The notes beneath the pieces were generated by a model that ran no database searches, was not told the DNA's origin, and was given only the letters and a program-made list of their open reading frames with translations. Position numbers and translations under genes: made by a program. Below are positions 36,669 to 45,670 of a stretch of 64,000 nucleotides of DNA, one piece after another (positions within the stretch are counted from its first letter, which is position 1; each line of letters opens with the position of its first letter). This DNA is from Marinobacter sediminum. GTDB taxonomy: Bacteria; Pseudomonadota; Gammaproteobacteria; Pseudomonadales; Oleiphilaceae. The stretch is from contig NZ_JAEMQH010000002.1 in assembly GCF_016820575.1 (NCBI RefSeq), positions 989,305 to 1,053,304 on the forward strand. Reading direction: 5' to 3'.

Positions 36669-38144
36669 TCAGGCGTCTTGAAGTGACTGAAGGCCCGCAA
36701 ACACACCGTTGGTTTCCAGCTTGTCGAGTGCCGCATCAAAGGCTTCTTCAAAGTCACTGGAGCTGGCGAGCGTGGTCCCGAAAATATCCGCCATTCCCAG
36801 GAATTCCGGGGTCAGGTTGGCCCGGTCTTCAACCACGGATTTCAGCCGCGCGGCCATCGGATCGTTAATCTCGTGGTGCTGGCCCTGCTCATCCTGACCT
36901 CGGAGATAAAGCGCCCAGCTGGCGATGATCATAGCCACGCGTGACAGCGGTCGGCCTTCGTTCACCAACGTCTGCACCGTCGGCACCAGGAACTTGGGGA
37001 TCTTGCTGGAGCCGTCCATACAAAGGCGAGCCAACTGGTCGCCCATTTGAGGATTGGAGAAGCGCTCGATCAGGGTCTGCTTATAGGCGGGAATATCGAT
37101 ACCGGAGATGTCGCCTAGGATCGGCGTTACGTCGTTATCCATAAAGCTTCGGATAAAGTGACTGAACCGCTCATCGGCCATCACCTCGTGGGTGTAGCGG
37201 TAACCGGCCAGATACCCGAGATACGCCATAGCAGAGTGGCTGGCATTCAGCAGGCGGATTTTCATGCGTTCGTACGGTGCTACGTTATCCGTGAACTGCA
37301 CGCCCACCTTTTCCCACTCCGGGCGACCGTTGCAGAAATCGTCCTCGAGCACCCATTGGTAAAAGGGCTCGCAGATCACTGGCCAACCGTCTTCAAGGTC
37401 ATAATGCTCGGTCAGCCACTGACGATGTTTGTCGCTGGTTCCCGGGGTAATGCGGTCAACCATGCTGCTTGGAAAGCTCACCTTGGCATCAATCCAGCTT
37501 GCCAGCTCAGCATTCCTGAGGTTGGCAAAAGCCAGCAAGGCTGAGCGCGCAACGTGGCCATTCTCGGGCAGATTGTCGCAGGACATCACCGTGAACGGTG
37601 GCAGATTGCGCGCCCGGCGCCGGTCCAGCGCTTCGGCCAGGTAACCGAACACGGTTCGTGGCTGCTGGGGATGTTCCAGGTCGTGCAGGATGTCCGGATG
37701 GCTTGCGTTAAAGCGACCGGTATTGTCATCAACGTTGTAACCACCCTCAGTGATGGTCAGTGAGACAATTTTCACCTGCGGGCTCGCGAGTTTTTCGATC
37801 ACGGCGTCCTGCTCCTCAGGCGCAAACAGGAAATCCGTGATGGAGCCAATCACGCTCAGTGCGTTGGTGTTGTCGGCGCCCAGTTCGATCAGGGTGTAGA
37901 GATGGTCCTGCTTGGATAACACCTGTTGCATGGCTCGATCGCCTTCACGCAGTCCCACACCACAGATCGACCAGTCCGAACTGCCACCGGCCTGCAACAG
38001 CTGGTGGGTGTAGACCGCTTCATGGGCACGGTGGAATCCGCCTACGCCGATGTGAACGATGCCGTGCCGGAGGTTGCTCCGGTCATAGGCAGGCACGGAC
38101 ACCTCTGAACTCAATTGGTCCAATGTGGAGTTATTCAATTTCAT
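36669..38144 (-). CDS. mtlD: Mannitol 2-dehydrogenase (polyol-specific long-chain family)
   Basis: A 491-residue NAD-dependent enzyme oxidising D-mannitol (and often arabitol or sorbitol) to fructose. The Rossmann part is HIGVGGFHRAHEAVY near residue 31. The catalytic Lys-Asn-His triad is in KIRLLNASHS (about 294-302), as in the zinc-independent P. fluorescens enzyme. Length matches that enzyme (493). It follows mtlK with 6 nt between stop and start, and precedes pgi by 19 nt. Confidence 0.95.
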   Translation of the reverse strand: MKLNNSTLDQLSSEVSVPAYDRSNLRHGIVHIGVGGFHRAHEAVYTHQLLQAGGSSDWSICGVGLREGDRAMQQVLSKQDHLYTLIELGADNTNALSVIGSITDFLFAPEEQDAVIEKLASPQVKIVSLTITEGGYNVDDNTGRFNASHPDILHDLEHPQQPRTVFGYLAEALDRRRARNLPPFTVMSCDNLPENGHVARSALLAFANLRNAELASWIDAKVSFPSSMVDRITPGTSDKHRQWLTEHYDLEDGWPVICEPFYQWVLEDDFCNGRPEWEKVGVQFTDNVAPYERMKIRLLNASHSAMAYLGYLAGYRYTHEVMADERFSHFIRSFMDNDVTPILGDISGIDIPAYKQTLIERFSNPQMGDQLARLCMDGSSKIPKFLVPTVQTLVNEGRPLSRVAMIIASWALYLRGQDEQGQHHEINDPMAARLKSVVEDRANLTPEFLGMADIFGTTLASSSDFEEAFDAALDKLETNGVFAGLQSLQDA

Positions 38145-38150
38145 AGGAGG

Positions 38151-39254
38151 TCACGCTGCCATTCGGCTGGGTTTCTGAACGGCGTTGCCCTGTTCATCGA
38201 ACAAATGGCACTCATCCACGTGCAGGCGTAAACCGATGCGATCACCGTAGTTACAGGCAAAATTGCCCGGCATACGGACCGTCAACGTCTCCTGGCCATC
38301 AGTCTTCACATAGCAATAGGTATCGCTGCCCAAGCTCTCGGCAATGTCCATGTATCCAGTCAGTGAACTTTCGCTCGGTTCGACCACATCAATATTCTCC
38401 GGACGAACGCCAACGGTGACAGCACTGCCCTTACGCAGGTGTTCACTGGCCGCGGGCAAAGTCACAGAGGCACCTGAAGTCAGCTCAACCGTCACGCTGG
38501 AGGCGTCGATTGCGGTTACGTTGCCCGGCAGAAAGCTCATCTTGGGCATGCCGAGGAAGCCTGCAACAAAGCGGTTTGCGGGGTTGCGATACAGCTCCAG
38601 GGGCGTACCCACCTGCTCTATCCGGCCCTGGTTCAGTACCACAACCTTGTCAGCCAGAGTCATGGCTTCAACCTGATCGTGGGTAACGTAAATCATGGTG
38701 GCGTTCAGGTCGTGGTGAAGGCGCGCCAGCTCCAGACGCATCTGCACCCGCAGGGCCGCATCCAGGTTGGACAGCGGCTCATCGAACAGGAAAACCTTGG
38801 GCTGGCGCACGATGGCGCGGCCAATGGCCACCCGCTGGCGCTGACCACCGGACAGTTCTTTCGGCTTGCGCTCCAGCAGAGGCTCCAGTTCCAGAATTCG
38901 GGCAGCCTCGGATACCTTGGTGCTGATCACCTCCTTGTTTTCTTTCGCCAGCTCCAGTGCAAACGACATGTTTTTGCGCACGGACATATGGGGGTACAAG
39001 GCGTAGCTCTGGAACACCATGGCCAGATCCCGTTTGGCCGGGGCCAGATCGGTGATTTCTTTGTGGTCCAGCATAATGTGGCCGCTGGTGACGTCCTCCA
39101 GCCCGGCAATGGACCGCAGCAGTGTGGACTTGCCACAGCCTGACGGCCCGACAAACACGACGAATTCGTTGTCTTTGATCTCAAGGTCGATGCCCTTGAG
39201 AATTTCGATATCCCCGAAGGATTTCTTGAGGTTCTTTATTGTTAAGTTAGCCAT
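38151..39254 (-). CDS. mtlK: Sugar ABC transporter ATPase MtlK
   Basis: A 367-residue MalK/UgpC-type nucleotide-binding subunit. Walker A is GPSGCGKST and the Q-loop is [14 protein letters not shown]. The ABC signature is [15 protein letters not shown], Walker B is [13 protein letters not shown] and the H-loop is VTHDQVEA. The C-terminal third is an OB/TOBE regulatory domain (GVRPENIDV). It powers mannitol/polyol import with MtlF and MtlG. Spacing to mtlG is 12 nt. Confidence 0.95.
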   Translation of the reverse strand: MANLTIKNLKKSFGDIEILKGIDLEIKDNEFVVFVGPSGCGKSTLLRSIAGLEDVTSGHIMLDHKEITDLAPAKRDLAMVFQSYALYPHMSVRKNMSFALELAKENKEVISTKVSEAARILELEPLLERKPKELSGGQRQRVAIGRAIVRQPKVFLFDEPLSNLDAALRVQMRLELARLHHDLNATMIYVTHDQVEAMTLADKVVVLNQGRIEQVGTPLELYRNPANRFVAGFLGMPKMSFLPGNVTAIDASSVTVELTSGASVTLPAASEHLRKGSAVTVGVRPENIDVVEPSESSLTGYMDIAESLGSDTYCYVKTDGQETLTVRMPGNFACNYGDRIGLRLHVDECHLFDEQGNAVQKPSRMAA

Positions 39255-39266
39255 GGGAAATCTCCG

Positions 39267-40100
39267 TTATTTGACGGCGCCAAAGGACAAGCCGCGAACC
39301 AGCTGTTTCTGGCTGATCCAGCCAAAGATAAGAATGGGGGCACAGGCCAGGGTCGATACGGCTGACAACTTGGCCCAGAACAAGCCTTCAGGGCTTGAAT
39401 AAGATGCGATCAGGGCCGTCAACGGCGCCGCTTCCGAGGCCGTGAGGTTGAGTGACCAGAACGCCTCGTTCCAACTGAGAATCAGTGACAGCAGCACCGT
39501 CGCGGCCAGACCGCCTTTGCTCATGGGCAGCAGTACTCGCCAGATCTCCTGGAACAGCGTGGAGCCATCCATTCGAGCAGCCTCAAGTACTTCTTTGGGT
39601 ATCTCTTTGAAATAGGTGTAGGCCATCCAGATCATGATCGGCAGGTTGATCAACGTGTAGATGATGACCAGTCCGGTTTTGGTATCGAGCAACCCGGTGT
39701 CCTTGAACAGCAGGTAAATCGGCACCAGCACGCCAACCGGCGGCAGCATTTTGGTGGACAGCATCCACAGCAGTGTCCCTTTGGTACGCTTGGTCTCAAA
39801 AAAGGCCATGGAATAGGCAGCGGGTACGGCGAGCATCATTCCGATGATCGTGGATCCGAAAGACACCACCACCGAATTCCAGGCAAAGTGCAGATAGTCA
39901 CTGCGTTCGTTAACCAGCGTGTAATTCTCGAGGGTCGGCGAGAAGAACAATTGCGGCGGTGTGGCGAAGGCATCGATCTCTGTTTTAAAGCTGGTCAGCA
40001 GCATCCAGAAAATCGGGAAGAAAATGGCCAAGGCCACACCCCACGCCAACACCCCCATAAGCAGAGTGTTAAGGCTACGTCGTTGTTTCAGGCTAAGCAT
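39267..40100 (-). CDS. mtlG: Polyol ABC transporter permease MtlG
   Basis: A 277-residue inner-membrane permease with six expected spans. The EAA loop that contacts the ATPase is EAARMDGSTLFQEIWRVLLP. The start is placed at the ATG at 40100 because GGAGG lies 7 nt upstream. A frame to 40121 that overlaps mtlF by ATGA also exists, and a ribosome could use both signals. It is of the MalG type. Confidence 0.92.
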   Translation of the reverse strand: MLSLKQRRSLNTLLMGVLAWGVALAIFFPIFWMLLTSFKTEIDAFATPPQLFFSPTLENYTLVNERSDYLHFAWNSVVVSFGSTIIGMMLAVPAAYSMAFFETKRTKGTLLWMLSTKMLPPVGVLVPIYLLFKDTGLLDTKTGLVIIYTLINLPIMIWMAYTYFKEIPKEVLEAARMDGSTLFQEIWRVLLPMSKGGLAATVLLSLILSWNEAFWSLNLTASEAAPLTALIASYSSPEGLFWAKLSAVSTLACAPILIFGWISQKQLVRGLSFGAVK

Positions 40101-40117
40101 TTTGTAACCTCCGGGAA

Positions 40118-41065
40118 TCATTGTTTTTCTGTCAGGCTTTTGCCGATCAGCCGCACCAGGAAGAAGGCGGCGATGTTGGCCAGCACAACGGCGATCAGGC
40201 CACCGGCTGAGGCCAGTCCGACATCGAACTGCAGCAACGCCTGGCTGTAGATGAGGTATGCAAGGTTGGTGGTCTCATAACCTGGGCCACCGCCCGTGGT
40301 GGTGAAGATCTCGGCAAAGATCGACAGCAGGAAGATGGTTTCAATCATCACCACAACCGCGATCGGACGAGCAAGGTGCGGCAAGGTGAGATGGAAGAAC
40401 AGCGCCCACGGACCGGCGCCGTCCAGGCGTGCCGCTTCTTGTTGTTCCTGATCCAGTGACTGCAATGCGGTCATCAGCAGCAGGATGGCAAACGGCAGCC
40501 ACTGCCAGGACACGATCATGATGATCGAGAACAGCGGAAACTCGGAAAACCAGTCGATTGGCGTAGCGCCGAAGAACTTCCAGATGGCGGCAAAGACCCC
40601 TGAAACCGGGTGCAGCAGCAGGTTTTTCCAGATCAGCGCGTTCACTGTCGGCATGATAAAGAACGGTGATATCAGGAGTATCCGGACGATGCCCTGCCCC
40701 CAGAACGCCTGGTTAATCAGCAGCGAAATGAGCACACCCAGAACCACCGTGATCAGCAGCACGGCGCCAACAAGTAGCAGTGTGTTACTCATCCCGGCCA
40801 TAAAACCGAAATCGGTGACAAAGAATTGGAAGTTTTCCAGCCCCACAAATTCGTTATCGCCGGGGTACAGCAGGTTATAGCGAATCAGGGAAAAGTAGAT
40901 GGTCATCGACAGCGGGATCACCATCCACAGCGCCAGGACGAGCACCGACGGCGACACCATAAAACGATTGATGCGGGAGGTCTTTTTACTCTCTCCCTTG
41001 CGGCTGTCCTTTTCGGGTTCCGCGGCGGAGCTCACGGGACCTGCATTCAGAGCGGTTGTCTTCAT
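40118..41065 (-). CDS. mtlF: Polyol ABC transporter permease MtlF
   Basis: A 315-residue MalF-type permease. A polar N-terminus (about 30 residues, rich in Lys and Ser) leads to six spans. The EAA loop is EAARLDGAGPWALFFHLTLP. GGAG precedes the ATG by 7 nt. It pairs with MtlG to form the channel. Confidence 0.92.
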   Translation of the reverse strand: MKTTALNAGPVSSAAEPEKDSRKGESKKTSRINRFMVSPSVLVLALWMVIPLSMTIYFSLIRYNLLYPGDNEFVGLENFQFFVTDFGFMAGMSNTLLLVGAVLLITVVLGVLISLLINQAFWGQGIVRILLISPFFIMPTVNALIWKNLLLHPVSGVFAAIWKFFGATPIDWFSEFPLFSIIMIVSWQWLPFAILLLMTALQSLDQEQQEAARLDGAGPWALFFHLTLPHLARPIAVVVMIETIFLLSIFAEIFTTTGGGPGYETTNLAYLIYSQALLQFDVGLASAGGLIAVVLANIAAFFLVRLIGKSLTEKQ

Positions 41066-41147
41066 ATCGGTTCTCCGGTGACCCCAAGCAGGCTCCGCCG
41101 AAGCGGACCCTGCAGCAGGTCATTGTTGTTTCGTCTTGGCCGGGTAT

Positions 41148-42470
41148 TCAGTTGGAGTAATAGCGGGCGCGAGTCATCTCACGAAGGGTGATCGATTGCG
41201 CTGCCTTCAGGGCGTGATCGACCGACATCGACCCTGCCAAGGCACCCGAGATCAGCTTGCCGACCTGGGTTGCGATCGACTGGAACTCAGGGATAGCCGC
41301 AAACTGAACGCCCACATAGGGGGAAGGATTCAACGTAGAATCGTTGGGGTCAGCGTTTCCGATTGCTTCCAGTGTGCGGGTCGCAAATGGGGCAGCTTCC
41401 AGGTATTCAGCGTTGTTGTAGGTAGAGGTCCGTGTGCCGGGCGGCACATTGGCAATGCCATAGGTTTCTTCAACCAGCTGGCTGTATGCCCGCGAGGTTG
41501 CCCAGGTGATAAAGGTCTTTGCCGCTTCTTTGGCATCCGAACTCACCGGAACTGCCAGGGCCCAGGACCACAACCAACCTGAACCTTTAGAGGTTACCTG
41601 CTGGGGCGCCAGGGCAAAGCCGATCTGGTCAGCCACCCTACTTTGCGTCTCGTCGGTCAGGAAAGCACCGGCCACCGTAGCGTCCACCCACATGGCACAT
41701 TTGCCACTGTTGAACAGCGCCAGGTTTTCGTTGAAACCGTTGGAGCTGGCTCCGGGAGGGCCGTAGTTACCGAGCAGATCAACGTAGAAGCTGATGGCGT
41801 TCTGCCACTCAGGCCCGGTGAATTCAGGCTTCCAGTTTTCGTCAAACCAGCGAGCACCAAACGCATTAGCCATGGTGGTGATCAGAGCCATGTTTTCGCC
41901 CCACCCTGCCTTACCGCGCAGGCAGATACCGTACTGGTCTTCTTCCGGCTTATGGAGTTGCTCGGCAAAGGACTTCATCTGATCCCAGGAGGGCTGGTCA
42001 GGCATGCTCAGGCCGTTGGCCTCAAACAGATCCTTGCGGTAGAAGGTCATTGAGCTTTCGGCGTAGAACGGCAGCGCATAAAGCGTGTCATTGTGGGACA
42101 GGCCCCCAAGGACTGATGGGAAAATATCCGCCATATCATAGTCGGCCGGCAAATCCTTCATCGGCGTCAGCCAACCCTTTTCACCCCAAATCGGGGCTTC
42201 GTACATGCCGATGGTCATGACATCGAATTGGCCGCCGTCTGTTGCGATATCGGTAGTCAGACGCTGCCGCAGGACATTTTCCTCAAGCACTACCCAGTCC
42301 AGGTCGATGTGCGGATAAAGCTTTTCGAATTCCTCAGAGAGGCCCTGCATGCGAACCATGTCGCCATTGTTCACCGTGCCAATGGTGACTTTGGTAGCAG
42401 CCATTGCGGAGGACGCAACAGCGGTCATGCCAACCGCCATAACCGCGGAAAGATATCGATTGTTGTTCAT
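41148..42470 (-). CDS. mtlE: Polyol ABC transporter substrate-binding protein MtlE
   Basis: A 440-residue periplasmic binding protein of the extracellular solute-binding family 1. The start at 42470 is chosen because it gives a signal peptide (MNNNRYLSAVMAVGMTAVASSAMA) and has AGAGG 7 nt upstream; the longer frame to 42593 runs over the promoter. The mature part begins ATKVTIGTVNNGDMV and contains the hinge pattern AALPFYAESSMTFYRKDLFE-like (LYALPFYAES, TFYRKDLFEANG). First gene of the operon after the regulatory region. Confidence 0.93.
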   Translation of the reverse strand: MNNNRYLSAVMAVGMTAVASSAMAATKVTIGTVNNGDMVRMQGLSEEFEKLYPHIDLDWVVLEENVLRQRLTTDIATDGGQFDVMTIGMYEAPIWGEKGWLTPMKDLPADYDMADIFPSVLGGLSHNDTLYALPFYAESSMTFYRKDLFEANGLSMPDQPSWDQMKSFAEQLHKPEEDQYGICLRGKAGWGENMALITTMANAFGARWFDENWKPEFTGPEWQNAISFYVDLLGNYGPPGASSNGFNENLALFNSGKCAMWVDATVAGAFLTDETQSRVADQIGFALAPQQVTSKGSGWLWSWALAVPVSSDAKEAAKTFITWATSRAYSQLVEETYGIANVPPGTRTSTYNNAEYLEAAPFATRTLEAIGNADPNDSTLNPSPYVGVQFAAIPEFQSIATQVGKLISGALAGSMSVDHALKAAQSITLREMTRARYYSN

Positions 42471-42826
42471 GCTCGAACCTCTGTTTGTTTTTGGAGTAGG
42501 TCGATCAAAATGCTCTGACTTCGTGGAGCTGTTTTTTTTACTGTAGACCCGCCGCGCGCACCACGTTTGGGCACGGCCAATCGCATGGGTCAATTACACG
42601 CTCTATGTGAAAACCGAACAAATACGTACCTTGTCATTTTTCTATACTTTTTTGCTGTCCAGTGACCCTGTTCACTCTTAGTGCCGCACCTTTTTAGGGC
42701 CCAAGCCGCGCCCCACTGGGGGTTTTCAGGGAGATACGCCCCGAAAATTAGCGAAACAACTATCACCAGAAAGTATTATTCAGGAAGGGCCAACTGACCA
42801 ATAAACAGGCAGGAGAGAACCAGAGC
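42471..42826 (-). promoter_or_regulatory. Mannitol operon control region
   Basis: 356 nt without a gene between mtlE and mtlR. On the minus strand, upstream of mtlE, it holds a promoter-like pair (42593-42621). Just beyond, an A-rich stretch with partial direct repeats (around 42630-42665) is suited to an AraC-type activator. The mtlR terminator hairpin is at its far end. Confidence 0.5.
42593..42621 (-). promoter_or_regulatory. Putative sigma-70 promoter of the mannitol operon
   Basis: Reading the minus strand: TTGTTC, 17-nt spacer, TGTAAT. The -35 is poor and the -10 good (5 of 6), as expected for an activator-dependent promoter. The leader to the mtlE ATG would be about 115 nt. Confidence 0.5.
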
Positions 42827-42837
42827 TCAGCTCTGGT
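42819..42837 (-). terminator. Hairpin at the mtlR stop codon
   Basis: ACCAGAGC-TCA-GCTCTGGT, an 8-bp stem covering the mtlR stop codon, followed on the minus strand by TCTCTCCT. Possible terminator that separates mtlR from the mtlE promoter. Confidence 0.45.
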
Positions 42838-43723
42838 ACAGGGCGTCCAGGGAGGTTTTTCGATATTCCGATGGCGTCATCTTCTTCACGTCGTAAAAGC
42901 GGCGGTTGAAATTGGCGATGTTATTGAAGCCCACCAGAAAACAGATTTCGGTGATGGGTTCATCGCTGTGAGCAAGGTGCTCGCAGGCTTTGTTGATGCG
43001 AAGGCTGTTGATGAACTCAATGAATCGATGCCCCGTGGCCTTCTTGAAGAACTTCGAGAAGTAAGTGGGGCTCACGTTCACATGGGCCGCGACTTCCTCA
43101 AGGGAAATACCGGTGTGGTAGTGCTCGAAAATGAGATCCAGGGCCTGATTCAGACGGTTGAGGATTTTTTCGTCGGTAATGGGCAGATAGGTTGAGGAGG
43201 ACAATACGCGGTAGTCACTCATGGCCGCCAGGAGTTCAATCAGCGACCAGAAGCGGGTCAAACGTCTGAACCCGGTGGATTCAGCCACCTCTTCAAACAA
43301 CGACACGGCTTTCGGTATCTGAGCGGCGTCCAAAAACTCAATGCCATAAGCCGCCCGTTCCCAAAATGGCCCCAAGGCACGGGTTTCAGGGAACACCGCA
43401 TCGCAGGCATTAATCAGGTCATGGGAGAAATTGATCACCCGGTCACGCAGTGCCACCCTCTCCCCTTTCTCAATGTGACTGATCCAATTATGAGGAAGGT
43501 TTGGTCCAACCAGAATCAGGCTGTTGGGTGAGAAGTTACCAATGTAATCCCCGACAAAGACCTTGCCGGACGTTTCGGTGATCAGGTGGAGTTCGTATTC
43601 TTCGTGGTAGTGCCAGCGCACCAACGGGTGCGGGTAGCCGTGATCCAGGTAGCGGATCGACTCATCCCCGCGCTGATCAACCCATTCAAATTCGGGTTTG
43701 ATGCGTTGCTTCTCCGCGCCCAT
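42827..43723 (-). CDS. mtlR: AraC-family activator of mannitol operon
   Basis: A 298-residue regulator. The N-terminal cupin/AraC ligand domain (about 20-160) includes WHYHEEYELHLI and GPNLPHNW. The C-terminal double helix-turn-helix has LEEVAAHVNVSPTYFSKFFKKATG and ITEICFLVGFNNIANFNRRF. P. fluorescens MtlR has the same plan and activates mtlEFGKDYZ in response to polyols. Here it lies directly upstream of the operon in the same direction, separated from it by the control region. Confidence 0.88.
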   Translation of the reverse strand: MGAEKQRIKPEFEWVDQRGDESIRYLDHGYPHPLVRWHYHEEYELHLITETSGKVFVGDYIGNFSPNSLILVGPNLPHNWISHIEKGERVALRDRVINFSHDLINACDAVFPETRALGPFWERAAYGIEFLDAAQIPKAVSLFEEVAESTGFRRLTRFWSLIELLAAMSDYRVLSSSTYLPITDEKILNRLNQALDLIFEHYHTGISLEEVAAHVNVSPTYFSKFFKKATGHRFIEFINSLRINKACEHLAHSDEPITEICFLVGFNNIANFNRRFYDVKKMTPSEYRKTSLDALYQS

Positions 43724-43805
43724 TCAACCTTCCTTCCGATATTTCCGCTTTCTGCAGTGTACCGTATTCGCCTGGGTTATAAATCTGGAGCTCATTGCTT
43801 GAAAG

Positions 43806-43834
43806 AAAAGGCGGTCCTGGTGACCGCCTTTTTT
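43806..43834 (-). terminator. Strong bidirectional Rho-independent terminator
   Basis: AAAAGGCGGTC-CTGGT-GACCGCCTTTT with T-runs on both strands. It is placed to end transcription of the exporter gene (43886-44833) before mtlR. Confidence 0.9.
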
Positions 43835-43885
43835 GTGCCCGAAGAAAGCACCGCGCACGCAGCTCTCCCATACTGAAACAGGGAT

Positions 43886-44833
43886 CTATGAGCCCGGGCA
43901 CTTATTAATTTTATCACTAGCCGTGACTTTGCTCTGCTGATCCAGAGAGTCATGGTTTGGCACCTCGCCCCCTCGACCAGCTCTTCCCGCGACCAATGAA
44001 CCAACAACTATCAACACGCTCGCAGCGATTACGGCGTTGGTGGCTTCACCAAAGCCGGCCAAAACCAACAGCACGACGGAAATCAGTGGTGCACTGTAGG
44101 CCAAAGTACCGAGTAGCTGAATATTGCCGTGCTTTACACCGTAGTCCCAGGTAAAGAACGCGATACCCACCGGGCCAAGCCCCAGACCAATCACCCCAAC
44201 CCACTGGCTCCAGCTATCTGGCCAGACTGTCTGCTCCCACAGCAGATGACAGACCCACGCCAACACGGCTGTTACCCCACAAAACCAGCCGACGGCATCT
44301 GTGGGTACGGATTTAACCAGGCGACTCAGCACCGAATAGGAGGACCAGATTAGTGCGCAGGCAAATGCGACCAGATAGCCATCCACATTCTCGACGCTGA
44401 ATCCGCTGCTGTTGCGGCCGATCAATAACCAGCACCCGACTAACGCCATTACCGCTCCTGCGATGTGCTGGGCGCGTAAGGATTCGCCCGGCAGGAAGGC
44501 TGAAAACAGCACGATGAACAGGGGCCAGAGATAGGCCAATAGGCTCACCTCGACAGCTGGAGCAAGGGTCATTGCCTTGAAATAGGCGAAGTGATACCCG
44601 AAAAGACCAACCACACCAATGCACCACGCAAATACCGACTGGCGAGCGAATCGAATACCCATGTGCCCTGCCCGCAACCACCGCACCGCCATCAAGAAAA
44701 ACGCGATGCTGAAAGTCATTGCCATGAGCTGGAATTCCGGAATATGGCCGCCAGTCAGCTTGGTCAGTAAGGCCAAAGTGCCCCACAGAAGCACCGATAT
44801 TGAGCCAATCCAGGTGGCTGTTGCTGTCGTCAT
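43886..44833 (-). CDS. EamA/DMT-family exporter, YddG-like
   Basis: A 315-residue ten-span transporter with two EamA halves. The pattern TWIGSISVLLWGTLALLTKLTG at the N-terminus, FGYHFAYFKAMTLAPAVEVSLLAYLWPLFIVL in helices 3-4 and GPVGIAFFTWDYGVKHGNIQ in the second half resemble the aromatic amino-acid exporter YddG. The start at 44833 has GGGAGAG upstream. It follows the AraC gene at 44925 by about 90 nt on the same strand and may be its target. Confidence 0.85.
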   Translation of the reverse strand: MTTATATWIGSISVLLWGTLALLTKLTGGHIPEFQLMAMTFSIAFFLMAVRWLRAGHMGIRFARQSVFAWCIGVVGLFGYHFAYFKAMTLAPAVEVSLLAYLWPLFIVLFSAFLPGESLRAQHIAGAVMALVGCWLLIGRNSSGFSVENVDGYLVAFACALIWSSYSVLSRLVKSVPTDAVGWFCGVTAVLAWVCHLLWEQTVWPDSWSQWVGVIGLGLGPVGIAFFTWDYGVKHGNIQLLGTLAYSAPLISVVLLVLAGFGEATNAVIAASVLIVVGSLVAGRAGRGGEVPNHDSLDQQSKVTASDKINKCPGS

Positions 44834-44924
44834 TATTGTCTCTCCCTTGGATACCATTGGTAGAACTCGAAGCAAGAGAGCTTAGGGTTTGCTGCCTGTA
44901 GTGGGCTTTCGGAATTCGGAAGGG

Positions 44925-45656
44925 TTATTTCGAAAGTCTGCGGAAGTAACTCGGGGAGTGCCCAAAATGCTGGGCAAAGCGATCGCTGAAGGCCGACAAC
45001 GAACTGTAGCCGACGGCATCAGCGATGCTCTGGATCGACAGGTCACCACGTTCCAGCAATTGCCAGGATGCCTGCATGCGGAGCTCGGTGAGGTAATGAT
45101 GCGGAGTCAGTCCGACCTGATGCTTGAACAGCTCGTTAAGCTGCCGCGGGCTCAGGTGTGAAATGGAGGCTAGCTGACTAACCGTAATTTTCTGGTGGTA
45201 GTTCTCGTCGATGAACCGCTTGGCGGTTTCCACCCGGCGGTCCAGTCTCAGTGTGTCGCCAAACCGTTCCTGTAGTAACTGAATCAACAGCAGCAGCATC
45301 TGGTGCTGCGTTTGGGAGGACTCATCGCCCTGCTCCAACTGCGAATGCAGGAATTGCACGTAGTGTTCGAGTCCGGCGTCCAACTGGACAAAACAAGGCA
45401 GCTTGTCCAGCATCGGCGCCAGCGCTGAGGGAATGTCAGCGACCACGAACCGATTGGCATTCGTTGCTGCGAAATCGTGATCGTGCCCAGCGGCGATGAT
45501 CGCGGCTTTGCCACCGCTCACTTCCCCCGCTTTACTGTCGACCGACAGCGACAGGGTACCCACTAACGGCAACACCAGTTGATGGTGATCATGGGCATGT
45601 TTCTGGCCCTGATCACCATAACTTTTTAGTTGGAGGTTCGTTCGGACATTCGACAT
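44925..45656 (-). CDS. AraC-family regulator with cupin domain
   Basis: A 243-residue regulator. The N-terminal cupin (about 15-75) contains KHAHDHHQLVLPLVG, with potential metal histidines. The C-terminal AraC DNA-binding domain has ITVSQLASISHLSPRQLNELFKHQ and IQSIADAVGYSSLSAFSDRFAQHFG. It probably regulates the exporter gene downstream. It begins only 14 nt after the LysR gene upstream, but that LysR gene has its own ribosome binding site. Confidence 0.87.
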   Translation of the reverse strand: MSNVRTNLQLKSYGDQGQKHAHDHHQLVLPLVGTLSLSVDSKAGEVSGGKAAIIAAGHDHDFAATNANRFVVADIPSALAPMLDKLPCFVQLDAGLEHYVQFLHSQLEQGDESSQTQHQMLLLLIQLLQERFGDTLRLDRRVETAKRFIDENYHQKITVSQLASISHLSPRQLNELFKHQVGLTPHHYLTELRMQASWQLLERGDLSIQSIADAVGYSSLSAFSDRFAQHFGHSPSYFRRLSK

Positions 45657-45670
45657 TTTTTACGTCCGAG

